In this document: positions 53,816-64,000 of the stretch, piece after piece
How the letters are laid out: each line of letters begins with the position of its first letter
Numbering within the stretch: the first letter of the stretch is position 1
DNA from: Strigamia acuminata
Lineage: Eukaryota; Arthropoda; Chilopoda; Geophilomorpha; Linotaeniidae
Length of the DNA stretch: 64,000 nt
Assembly: GCA_949358305.1 (NCBI GenBank)
Contig: OX442315.1
Span: 7,218,427-7,282,426 of the forward strand
Direction: 5' to 3'
Position numbers and translations under genes: made by a program
The notes under the pieces: generated by a model
The model's input: only the letters and a program-made list of their open reading frames with translations
Databases searched by the model: none
What the model was told of the DNA's origin: nothing

Positions 53816-54629
53816 CTGCGCCATTTCAAAATTTTCCATATCACCTGTTGCTTCCCATAAGTTATCAGAGTCATTTGCATATTCAGATGGAAAATCAAGT
53901 AGATCTAACAAGTCAACATCTTCAGCTCGATTAACATTCAGCTTTTTATGTTGCATCATCTCTTTCTTTTCATCTAGTATTGATTCAGGGTAGCTGCACA
54001 CAACAAAATCTGGAATTTGGATAAATCTGTCTTGACGAAGTTCTATGGTTGCGTATACGGGATAATCAAAGTAAGTCGTGATTCGAAAGTACATGAAGAA
54101 GCAACATGGCAGGAGAGAACACAATATGACAAATTTTTTAATTTTGTCAGTAGTCTTAGATTGCGACGAGACACTTTGGTAACTGCCATTGGTTGTTGCC
54201 TTCCATAACTGTTTAGTTTCTTGCATGACATGTTCTTCAAAACGACTTTTTTTCTTTCTGTAGTAATTAGCTATTTGATAATCATTTTGAATGTTCAGAG
54301 CAATAACTTCAACAATTGCAATACAAGATATTCCTATATAGAATCCCATGTAGCCACCAATGTCACACATTAATGAAATAAAGTCATAACAAAAAAATTC
54401 TGTTAATTCAAGTGTCCTACTGGATAAGTAATAAAAACGAAAAGTAGCTGTGTACTGATTAGTGTAATAATAGTGAGAACTGAATATAACTTTTTCACAT
54501 TCTCTCGCACAATTGCAGGTATAATGTGGATTCACTTTCCATCCTACTTCAGTAATTTGTTTGGTGTAATCGCACGATAATTGGTTTGCGACACATTCAC
54601 TTTTTGGCATTTTAGGCAGAAATGGTAAT
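53816..54629 (-). CDS. Gene B exon 7: TM2 of unit 1, linker, TM1 of unit 2
   Basis: Same 814 bp and reading frame as exon 7 of gene A. TM2 (G-F-Y-I-G-I-S), the polar linker and TM1 (K-I-K-K-F-V-I-L-C-S-L-L-P-C-C) are all kept, with amino-acid differences spread through the exon. The retained frame across the linker is the strongest support for a joined protein. Confidence 0.85.
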
Positions 54630-55244
54630 CTGAAGTTAAATGATGCTCGTATTAATAAGAATACGAGATATTTTGGAGAAAATGAGAACACGAATCAAAA
54701 GAAATTTTTTTTCTCATAACTTCTTTAAATTTACCTATTTTTTTAATACTAATTATAAAAATTTATTTAGTTTTTTAATACCAATTATAACAATTTTTTT
54801 ATTTTTTAATACCAATTACAAAAAATTCTCATTAATTTTCCAAATTTTTTTTTTAAAATGCCAGGGTACTTTGTCTTGATTTCGCCAAGCATTTCGAGGA
54901 TGAAAATAGAAACCAACAAACAAACATACCGGCATGTAAAATTTCGTTGATTAATATCTTGTAAATAACACTCTCTGTGACAATTTTCCATAGTAGATAT
55001 GTCCACACAAGGAAACAATCTTCTATTCACAAATGTGTACTAAAACAAAAGTTACGTGATGATTTTACAATATATTTTTGATTTGCCCAATTAATTCATT
55101 CCAAAATGCATTTTAAAATATATACTTTTCTACCAATAAAATTGTATTATTTATTGCATTAAATAATGCATTTCATAATTTACTTTACAAAATGTATTAC
55201 CTAATGCAGTCTCTGGTGCATTCATCCCCAATTTGAGATGAAAT

Positions 55245-55405
55245 TAAAATAAATAACCATCGCCAATCTGGCAATCGCCAATTTGGTCCTTGTCGCATTA
55301 CATTACATTAAATTATTTTCAATTCGGCGCCAAATAAGGCTATCGCCAATTTGGGAGCGATTTAAGAAATCGCCAATCTGGCCATCGCCAATTTGGTTCT
55401 CATCG
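55245..55405. repeat. Repeats of ATCGCCAATTTGG
   Basis: At least five copies of the word, mostly direct. Absent from gene A at this place. Confidence 0.6.
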
Positions 55406-57458
55406 GTGAAACTAGATGCATTTCAAAATATTGACATCAATGTTGACTTGGTCTCTTGTCTTACCCCAAACAACAGTATTAAAAGATAGACCGGGCAAAT
55501 AATGATACTTGTAGATAAACTTAAAACAGCTAAACAAAAGAGAAGTTTCTTTTGTCCAAGACTGTACATTAGAAAACATCGCAATATAATTGCAATATAT
55601 TTTTTAATCATATGGTTCAAAATTTCATGGCAGTTAAATATACCCTCCTCCGTATTTATACATACACGATAAGTGAGGAGGTTCAGCAAAGTTAGGTGTG
55701 CTTAAAATACAATTTTAGTTTCAGAATAATAATACTAATAATATTTCAATTTTTGTTGATTACCGTATATCTTCAAATTGTGCACCCATGTGCTATTTGC
55801 AACAAGTTATTATTCCCGGGTCACAATTTGAAGCCTACACTGTAAACTATTCCATTTTATTAAAATTTTTCAAAAATCATTAAAAAAATCGAAAATTTCA
55901 TTTAAAAAATCGAATATTTATTTTAAAAAATTGTAGATTTCATAGAAAAGTCGAATATTTCATAGAAAAATTGAATATATTATCAGAAAATGGAAAATAT
56001 TAAAACAATCGAATAAATCATCAAATAATCGAACATTTCATTAAAAAAAATGGTCCTCTAATTGTACACCCATGCGTAATTAGAGGTTTGTGCGAAATTT
56101 ACAAAATTTTCTTTACCCCGCTCCTCCTCAGCATAATTAAAGGTCTTTGTGATATTAGAGGTTCGGGTACAATTAGAGCATATATGGTACAGCCTCTTAC
56201 TTTTTTAGCAGTAAAAGCGAATATATTCTCTTCATGCATTTCTGCATAATGACAATCTGATGGTGGAACTACAGTGACAGTTGGATTGTATGCTTTTGAA
56301 TCAATCTTTACCTGTAATGGTAATGATAAGAATATGCTCTGCATAAATTTTAGTAATTAGCATAACAACATGGTTTTATTTCAAAAGAAAGATAGAAATG
56401 TAGCATTTGGTAGAACAACTCATTTCAAATATACAAGTGTTATACACTATTTTCCATGTTTATACTGTTGCAAGGATTTGTTTACTTTCCTTTAGCCTGG
56501 GAGCTTTCCAATTGCCAGAAAAGTATTATACATACAGAACTTACTCCATAGACTTGAAGATATGGATAGGCTTTTCCTTTTTCTTTTATTTGTAATTGTG
56601 ATTCAGGACCGAGTGGTAATCTTTCATCTGAGAAGGATAATCAGTTTTACTCATAAACACTAACACAAAAGCTATTTGTAAATGCATTTTTTTTAAAAAT
56701 TACTATTTATCAATTCAGTTGCTACCCCATATGCTGTGTATATCTCTCGGGTTTTGAACTTATTAGAATAGTATTTTGTTCCCTGCAAAAAGAATTAGGT
56801 TTGATGATTTTTGTGATTGCACTCAATTTCTTTTTTGGCTTGTTTGCTTACTCGTTTAAAAGTTATGGCTTTTATCATTTTTGTAAAATTATACTTATTC
56901 ATTACTGCTGTGAGTTGAGTATGGTTGTCCACGTAAAAGTACAAGTTATGGTTGCATACTAAAGAAGAAAAAAGAAAATTAAATTATTTTAGGTACAGTT
57001 TTATTTAGAATCATGTGTCAGTCATTTTTAGTCATGAAAAGTGTTACAGAAAATTTCAGAGTGTACTAACTTTGATATTGCTATGTGCTTAAGCCATCCC
57101 GTAAACCGGCCAGCTCAAATGCGCCATTTTGTATCGAATTAGTTCAAGTAACAGTCACCAGAGTGCGAACTGACTGATCACATGTTATAAGCATCATCGG
57201 TTTGATCTACTATTGGTAACGGGGAAATAGAAGCTTAGTTAATAGTTCGAATGCCACTTAGAGGTTAATCCTCCGAGAGATCAAATACACTTAATCTCGC
57301 TGACCCTGAATACCGTTAACGTGTGCAGGTCGTGCTATAACCCGATACGTTAAGTTTAGCAATGCACATTTCAGAAAAAAAATTTTTAGGCCCTAGGCGC
57401 TGTACTTAATGTACCTAATGGTAAATTTGGTAGTGATCACATGCTTAGAATCACCTAC

Positions 57459-57879
57459 CTTCCAAGCCAGAGTTCTCTGCATCATATGTCCTGCTGTCCT
57501 CTGTTAAAGGTGATAAGATATGAATTGCAGGGTAATCACCAATTGCTTGCTCGGTGATCGCTGCATCAACTTTGATAGGCTTGTTTTTGTAGTGAATGAC
57601 AGCATTGTAACATTGGTAAATGCATAGAGATAATGCAATAATGGTCATTAACACTCAGCTTATGCGATTAGACAATTTTGTTTGTGGAAACAATTGGTTG
57701 TACAAGTTTTCTTCTGTTTTGTGCACCTGGAGGAAATCTTTGGCAATTTTTTCAACTTTCCTTTTTCTCAATCTTCTTAAGTGGTGCATGATTGACATCC
57801 GTTTGCAACAATGTGTGCGTATAATCTTGCTGATCTTGGATGTCTGCTGTGAATACACGCAAGATTGCACTGAATTCAA
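57459..57879 (-). pseudogene. Gene B exon 1 with premature TGA
   Basis: 421 bp, donor GAAG|GTAGGT as in A. Reads through the basic N-terminus (L-R-R-L-R-K-R-K-V-E-K-I-A-K), then TGA at 57655-57657. TM1 (M-T-I-I-A-L-S-L-C-I-Y) and the post-TM1 motif follow in the same frame. Confidence 0.8.
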
Positions 57880-58439
57880 CCAATTTGCACAGGCACATGT
57901 TTATAGTTTTTAGATTTTCTTACCTTAAAAGGTCAGCAACAGAACGTATCAAGGCAAAATGATAACTGCATGTTTAAATGTGTTACTGCGGTGATATGTA
58001 TCGATTGGGAACATTTGTGGTAAATATTTGCTCGTTCTAATTGTACAATTAAATCAGTCAATAGGTGTTCGTTTACTTATCAGTCCATTACCGACTTGAT
58101 AAAATTTTGCGGAAATTGTTGTTTACCTAATAGATTTTTTTTTCGTAGTACATAAAAAATTCAATTTATGCTAGTTATACTGTATTATACGCAGTTATTT
58201 TGAGACTTATGTCAGTGGCAGCCATGCTTGTATTTCGGAAAAAGTTTCAATAATTAAAACCACATTTCTGTTTTTGCTTTTTTTTTCTTCAATTTGCTAA
58301 TAGAAAACCATATATGGTTCAAATTACTGTATATCACCAGATTGTGATAAATAATTCATTCAATGAGTTTACGGCGATCCTGGTTTTTCCTTAGTATATT
58401 AATAAGAATAACTAAGAAAATCACCGTTGAGATGCCAAA

Positions 58440-59190
58440 TTGGACTTCGTTCGGGGATCGTTCGGGGGCCATTCGGGGTCGTTGGAGGTTGTTCGAGGGT
58501 CGTTCGAGAGTGGTTTGGGGGTTGTTATAAGTTAGGTCGTTCGAGGATAGTTGGGGGTTGTTCGGGGGTTGTTAGGGTCGTTTGAGGATCATTGGGGGAT
58601 CGTTATAAAGGGGTCGTTCGGGGATCATTTGGCGGTCGTTCGGGAGTTGTTCGAGAGTCGTTCGGGGATCGTTCGGTAGTCATTCGAGGATCGTCGGGGG
58701 ATTGTTCAGCGGTTGTTGTGGGTCGTTCAGGGGTCATTCGAGGGTCGTTGGGGGATCGTTAAAGGGTCGTTCGGAGTTAATTCGGGGGTTGTTCGGGGAT
58801 CGTTCGGGGATTGATGGGGGGTCGTTTGGGGATAGTTGGGGGATCGTTAAGGGGTCGTTTGGGGATCATTTGGGGGTCGTTCGGAAGTTGTTTGAGAGTC
58901 GTTTAAGGATCATTCGGGGGTCGTTCGGGGGTGGTTTGGAGGTTGTTTGGAGATTGTTTGGGAGTCGTTCAGAGGTCGTTGGGGGATTGTTAAGGGGTCG
59001 TTCGGGGATGTTTCGGGGGTCGTTTGGCGATCGTTCAGGGGTCGTTCGGGGATGTTTCGGGGGTCGTTTGGCGATCGTTCAGGGGTCGTTTGGGGATGTT
59101 TCGGGGGTCGTTTGGCGATCGTTCAGGGGTCGTTCGGGGGTTGTTCAAAGGTCGTTTGGGGGTCGTTTGGGGGTCGTCTTGTAGCTGTGC
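58440..59190. repeat. G-rich minisatellite (GGTCGTTCGGGGATCGTT)
   Basis: About 750 bp of imperfect 10-21-bp units such as GGGGTCGTTCG, strongly G-biased on the plus strand. Near 58990-59130 a roughly 44-bp unit (GGATGTTTCGGGGGTCGTTT...) repeats three times. Long ORFs here are produced by the repeat. Confidence 0.85.
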
Positions 59191-60959
59191 GACCAAGTGT
59201 TTTGGACGTTGGGGGTTGCATCTCATATTTGACTTTAGCGGTCCCAAAGTTTGCAGCAAAGAAGCGATCATGCATCGGAGGAAGATGGCAGATTCTGTGG
59301 GGGAGGGGGTAGTATGTCAAAGGCTACTGCCTTGATTTTGTCAGGGCCATATTCTCGCGGATTCTATGCTGATCCCTGCCTTTGTTTGCAGCATTGTTGC
59401 TGCCAACATTACTGGCTGATGACGTTGCGATGCTGACTTGTGACGTTGCCAGTGTCGTGTAAGCGTCGTCCGAAATGGAGAAGTGCGTTGTCTGAGATGG
59501 AGACGTTCATTGATTGGTTGAGGCGAAAAGTCAAAGCAGAGGTGAAATCGAGTTGTAAATTGCTGCAGTTTAATTGTGAAATTTATTGATGATTGTATGA
59601 ACAACTGAAATTTGTTTTCATTTAAGTGAATTCTTTCACAACTCTTGGCTGTAATTCGTATTCACAACGTAGCATGGTTTTAACACTAAAAAGAAAAAGG
59701 GTGGAGTAGTGCTACGTTCTTGCAGCAGGTGCCGCTTGTTATGACTGTAAGCAATAATAAATGAAACACGATTGTTGTCTCGGTTGCTATTAAATTCTCG
59801 TATTAATATAACGTGGATCAGGCAAGTCAATCAAGTGTTCTTTCAGAGTTCTTGAGGAAAAGGAATGGTTTTAAACCGCAAAGAAGCTCTAGTGGAGACA
59901 GTAGACACGATTCACACAGGGTGACAGAGTGAAGACTACTAACTTTTATTACCTAATTTCTACAAGGAGTGACACACAACTTGGGTGGCATCACAGATAA
60001 CATAAACAAACCAGTTCAAGGTCTGGGGTGCAGAACTTCCCATCGACAAACTAGCTCTAAGTCGATCACAGACAAATTTAAACTTTTACTAAACAAACAC
60101 ACAATCAAATCAAAACCCAACACCAAATCACCAAATCAATGAATTACATCACTAAAATACACTAAATCCAGATAACCCAAACTGATAATAAAACTGATAA
60201 ACACTGATACAAACTGATAAAACACTGATATAAAACCGATAAAACACTGATATAAAACTGACAACTAATTATAAAACACAATAAATTTGAAACAAATGAA
60301 TAAAACTTCAATTTGATAAGCTATCCTTTTGGGGTTCGCTTCACAACAACACAATTTTCATCTTAAAAACTCACTAGTTTTAACAGTTGCGTAGCAACCG
60401 AGTGAGAAAAGTTCTGTTTGAATTTGTGAAACTACCGTGCATTTGATTCTCATTACGGTCGCTCCGTAATGGAGCGACCACTCTGTACACGTTAGGTTGA
60501 AATACAATACATACCAAAGCTTAATTCAAATTAATTTCTAATTTGTACAAAATTTCAGTCAATAATCAATAACCAATAGTTGCATATGTTTCAGTAGAAA
60601 TTACCGAAATGTATGCAAAACGTTCCATTTATCACACTGTTTTGGTGTTTTTCTTCGCAGATGCGTTCAAAAAACCTACCATCGGCAAATTGGCCGATGC
60701 TAGGTTTAAATAGTCCGCGGGCCTCTAATAGCAAGCGGGGAAAAATTTCTTTTTTCAAATAGCGCACGGGTGCACTATTCGAAGATATACGGGAGTTCAT
60801 TTGTATGTGATTATTCAAATTTTTGTTTTTGGTGGAACTTTTAATTACGTCGTGACTTTTAGCGTCGATTGTGTCTGATTTGTGTAGGAATAAATCAATT
60901 GCTTGTTGATTGAAATGCAACTTTAGTGGAAAGAATTCAAAATATATAATTCACTAGCA
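59191..60959. other. Spacer between genes B and C
   Basis: No gene recognised. 60165-60265 has tandem AAACACTGATATAAAA-type repeats. About 59650-59960 has LTR-like features (AATAAA near 59757) but no LTR boundary was resolved. From about 60840 it aligns with the 3' flank of genes A and B. Confidence 0.4.
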
Positions 60960-61249
60960 CAGGGGTTTCCAAACTTTTTAGCATCGCGACCCATTTTTAA
61001 GCAAGGTTATCTTCCGCGCCCCACTTCATCTACCGGTGCGATAAATTTTTCAAAAATGAACTAAAATGAAAAAAAGAATGAAAAAATTTTGCAGAAAATT
61101 TTACATAAAATTTTACATAAATTTGCAAAGAATAATTTTAGTGCACTATTCTAGGGGGACGTCATGTCTACAAGTTAGTTAGATTTTTACAATTGTGTCG
61201 TTGCACCCCACCAAAAATCAGCTCGCGCCTCACAGTTTGGGAAACGCTG
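60960..61249. mobile_element. hAT-type MITE in the 3' UTR of gene C
   Basis: Ends CAGGGGTTTCCAAAC and GTTTGGGAAACGCTG with an 8-bp duplication CACTAGCA (60952-60959, 61250-61257). Gene B (48768-48775) has the single copy. The interior has the GCGACCC-type subterminal sequence common in hAT elements. Confidence 0.85.
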
Positions 61250-61374
61250 CACTAGCAGTTAATAGCAGAATATTCTGTTGATTTATGACAAAGTTTATAT
61301 TCGTGGACCGAAAGTAAATGGTCAAGTGGTACATACTGATAAGTGCAATAAAGTAAATAATAACCAATTCATAT

Positions 61375-63316
61375 TTAAAATTTACAAAAGTTAAATTTAC
61401 GTAAGAAATTTTCCAGCATATAAAACAGTGCAAGAGCAGATATTCCAAGAAAAAAGCCAAAAATTGACCCAATGTCGCAAATTAATTTGACCAATGGCAC
61501 AGACAACTGTTGTTGAATAATTTCTCTCAGGTCATTTTCAAGTGGAATTACTGTAGCTACAAAATTTATTCCTGGTGGCATTTTAAAATATTCAGTGAAT
61601 GGTGTGTTGATTGTATATTCACACGGTGGATTGCAGCCACACCTATGCCCAGCATCGATATTTAGATGCACATTTAGGTATGACCGGCGTGCCTTTTTGG
61701 CTTCAATCGATGTTTTACAATCGGGCAAATGTGATGAATTGTAAAAAGGCAATCTGATATAAATAGAAAAACTTAAATGACAATAGATGTAGAATTGTGA
61801 GAATACGGCCAAACCTGCACTGAATGTTTTCTTCCATTAGTTTGTTTTCAAAGCACTTCTCTTCGCACAAATTAAATTCAATTAATGATACACATGGATT
61901 TGTCGGAGTGTTCAATTTGCATATCTACCAGACAAGAATTTTTTTTCAAAAAGAGCAACATTTGTATACAGTCGATCCCCATTATAACGAATCGCAAGGG
62001 ACCCGAAAAATCGGTTCGTTATAACGAAGGTTTGTTTATTCAAAATTTTCAACATGGTGTTCTATGGCCAACTAACCAACCAAACAGTTTGTTTTAACAA
62101 AATAATCTTTATGCCCGGTTTTATTATAACAAGGTTTGACTGTATTACTTATTTTTGTAGCTGCTTTTATAAAGCATAATTAACCCTCAGATGGACAACC
62201 CTATATCTATTGTATTTGGATGCAACACTCTTCTTGAATAAGAAAACTTTTTTTTGGTTTAATATAATTTTCTGAAAATTTCTGACTTTGTTCACACAAC
62301 AATAAGGTTTGTCTAAAAAAAATTTTGGAGTGTTCTGTACGTTATTTATTTATTTATTAACCTTTAAAAATTCTGCCCCTTAGAAATCCCAGCTTAAATT
62401 TAAGTTGGCTTCTCCCAATCATATAAAAGCGCTTCTACTTAGTGCTTCCCATTTTTACCAGCAGACACCGTATGGCGCTAGTAATCCAACACAAGTGATT
62501 ACGCGTTTCGATTACGTTTCCATTTCGTTCCAATTTCGTTCCAATTCCGTTTCAATTCCGTTCCAAATTCGTTCTCACTATATGTACAGTATGTATATAA
62601 ACAGAACAAAACAATTGATATTTTTAACCAAACCGAAGCATGGGGAGATCAAAAACAGTAGTGCCAAGTGCGACAATTTTTTGCACTACCCTAAAGCGCT
62701 TCAGGTACGGGCCTTTTTTATTTAATTATTTTGCACCCAAATAGATACATTGTGGGCACTAAAGCGTCGTCTTTGGAGATTGTCTATCTGAGGGTTAAAA
62801 TTGTAGTTAACCATGTTTTGTTGTTTCAATATAAATTCATAAAGAGTAAAATCTATCCCACCCTTACTTATGCCTCCCCCTACTGGAACTCTACTCCAAA
62901 CCGTTACAAGACCCCACTTAAAACAGCGTACAATCTCGTTCTCTGCATTGCTTTCAAAATCCCCCGCAGATCCCATGTCACACTTACGGCTAACAAACAC
63001 AAGATCTTATCGTTTAATAACCTCCTGCACCTGTATGATCTCTCGGCCATTGCGGACGCCGTTCGATATACCAACCATCCGGCTCACTTCATTGCTAGTT
63101 TATACAACCCGGACGCATCTATCCGGAACTCTCAACCCCACTGATCCAACATTAACATTCACACTTCTAAATTCCTGGCCAATTCGTTCCCACACCGCTG
63201 CACCTCCTTGTGGAACTTACCTGATGATTTACGATCGACCACCTCTACATGTTTATTCAAAACGAACAAATTTTGAATGTTTAATTTCCCTCTAACTTTT
63301 ACTCCGTAGGAGTGAC

Positions 63317-63356
<40 letters not shown>

Positions 63357-63886
63357 AAATGCTCTGACAAAATTGGCCTTTCTCCCATTGGTCGAGTCTC
63401 ATTACTCCTAACTGTAAACTGTGTACTACCACCAGGAAAGTAGTTTTATATATTTTTTTAATTTTTGTGATTATTATAATGATTAAAATGATACAATTTT
63501 AAATGTAGTTTATAAAAAAATGTTGTTTCCATTCATGAAATATAGTTTTATGCTGTTTTTATTCCAACATTCATGTTTGTTCAGTTTATTGATTGCGTTG
63601 TTAGAAAAGCAAACAATTTCCTAACAATACGTAATCGATTACAATGACTGTACATCTAATGCAATTCTGGTGTTTGGTGTTTTTGTATCACTACACAAGT
63701 GTAATGGCTCGGCCAATGGGAAACAGGCCAATTTTGTAGTGCAGCAGAGTACAGATGACTTTTGAATTGAGCTACTATTTATTTGCTTACCGTCTGTCTG
63801 CTCAGTTTTATGTTTGTAATACATCTGCTGTGTTGATTTTCGGTAAGTTTAAAGTTAATTCTTTCTTGGCTTTTCATTAAGTAAAT
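61375..63886 (-). CDS. DEG/ENaC gene C, last three exons (gene continues off-window)
   Basis: Exon 12 (61375-61753), exon 11 (61815-61924) and exon 10 (63791-63886) match A and B in length and phase (379, 110 and 96 bp). TM2 with G-F-F-L-G-I-S and the C-G-C-N-P-P-C motif are intact, with no stop. The intron 11 acceptor is TAG here instead of CAG. Whether C also joins two subunits cannot be seen: exon 7 would lie right of the window. Confidence 0.8.
61969..62142. mobile_element. pogo-like MITE, copy C
   Basis: Same element and intron position as 49493-49666. Ends CAGTCGATCCCCATTATAAC and AACAAGGTTTGACTG, flanked by TA. Confidence 0.65.
62184..62794. mobile_element. piggyBac-type MITE
   Basis: TTAA target duplication (62180-62183, 62795-62798) and inverted ends CCCTCAGATGGACAA / TTGTCTATCTGAGGG, one mismatch. 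CCCT ends with TTAA are diagnostic of the piggyBac superfamily. No transposase. Gene B has no insertion at this place (49698). Confidence 0.85.
62832..63357 (+). mobile_element. 5'-truncated non-LTR retrotransposon (LINE) 3' end
   Basis: Plus-strand coding remnants of the end of a LINE reverse-transcriptase protein: Y-P-T-L-T-Y-A-S-P-Y-W near 62855, then L-W-N-L-P-D-D-L-R-S-T near 63210 in a different frame. It is therefore broken by at least one shift. It ends in a (TAAA)n tail, typical of CR1/Jockey-like elements. It replaced intron sequence present in gene B. Confidence 0.75.
63315..63357 (+). repeat. (TAAA)n microsatellite, LINE tail
   Basis: About ten TAAA units directly after the LINE 3' end. 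Confidence 0.9.
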
Positions 63887-64000
63887 CTATCAAAGTACAA
63901 TAAGTATTTTAGTCAGGTTTCTAGTCTAGTTTTGTAGGCGGTATCTGATGTGTATATGCAGGTTCTTTAGTCTAAATTTGGAAGGATAAATGGCTTTTGA

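Larger units (their letters stand above)
48896..57879 (-). pseudogene. DEG/ENaC gene B: same two-subunit plan, stop codon in exon 1
   Basis: Paralogue of gene A. Exons: 57459-57879, 56852-56958, 56704-56782, 56545-56627, 56201-56311, 54930-55039, 53816-54629, 52817-52925, 52064-52143, 50139-50234, 49336-49445, 48896-49274. Eleven of the twelve exons have exactly the lengths seen in A; exon 1 is 12 bp shorter. All phases match. Exon 7 again joins TM2 and TM1 in one open frame. The only defect found is TGA (57655-57657) where A has CGA, five residues or so before TM1. A downstream Met two codons on could restart just at TM1, so it may be a pseudogene or an N-terminally short channel. Introns are shorter because the big A insertions are absent. 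Confidence 0.78.

Noticed and set aside
58700-59335. Overlapping long ORFs rich in G, S, F, R and V
   Set aside because: They are produced by the G-rich minisatellite in several frames and have no domain-like composition.
62405-62725. A 106-codon ORF as a gene
   Set aside because: It lies within the piggyBac-type MITE and includes simple CAATTTCGTTC repeats; nothing transposase-like is seen.

Overview
The window is metazoan nuclear DNA, AT-rich and intron-bearing. Two complete LTR retrotransposons and part of a third are Ty3/gypsy type, one is BEL/Pao (a clade known only from animals), and the host genes include DEG/ENaC channels. An arthropod or other invertebrate is the best guess; the sequence does not fix the species. 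No rRNA, tRNA or CRISPR was recognised.

Layout. 1-5933: a minus-strand gypsy element cut by the left window edge, whose LTR has landed inside an intronless leucine-rich-repeat (LRR) gene (copy 1, 5934-6834). 7421-8731: intact LRR copy 2. 9141-19294: a second, RT-deleted gypsy element with 108-bp LTRs that itself carries a solo LTR (10196-10512) and a full BEL element (10725-17099); all three have 5-bp target duplications. 20677-38991: DEG/ENaC gene A on the minus strand in 12 exons. Its introns hold many DNA-transposon relics, a 1.2-kb palindrome and a third gypsy element (33131-37853). 41106-47055: LRR copy 3 (broken), LRR remnants and LRR copy 4 (intact). 48896-57879: DEG/ENaC gene B, the same 12 exons. 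58440-59190: a G-rich minisatellite. 61375-63886: the last three exons of DEG/ENaC gene C, which continues off the right edge.

The main result is the structure of the DEG/ENaC genes. In A and B one 814-bp exon encodes the end of one channel subunit (cysteine-rich palm, TM2 with a G-I-S filter), a linker of about 53 residues, and then TM1 of a second subunit. All eleven splice junctions agree in phase, so each gene appears to encode two complete channel subunits in one chain. Copy B has a stop codon just before its first TM1.

LRR genes and DEG/ENaC genes alternate as a duplicated block. Alignment of A, B and C gives empty sites for several transposon insertions. This exposes a group of elements whose inverted arms are built from repeats of a short word, different in each element. 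Several have 8-9-bp target duplications, and one carries a TATA box and the start of a FLYWCH zinc finger, suggesting MULE-type elements.
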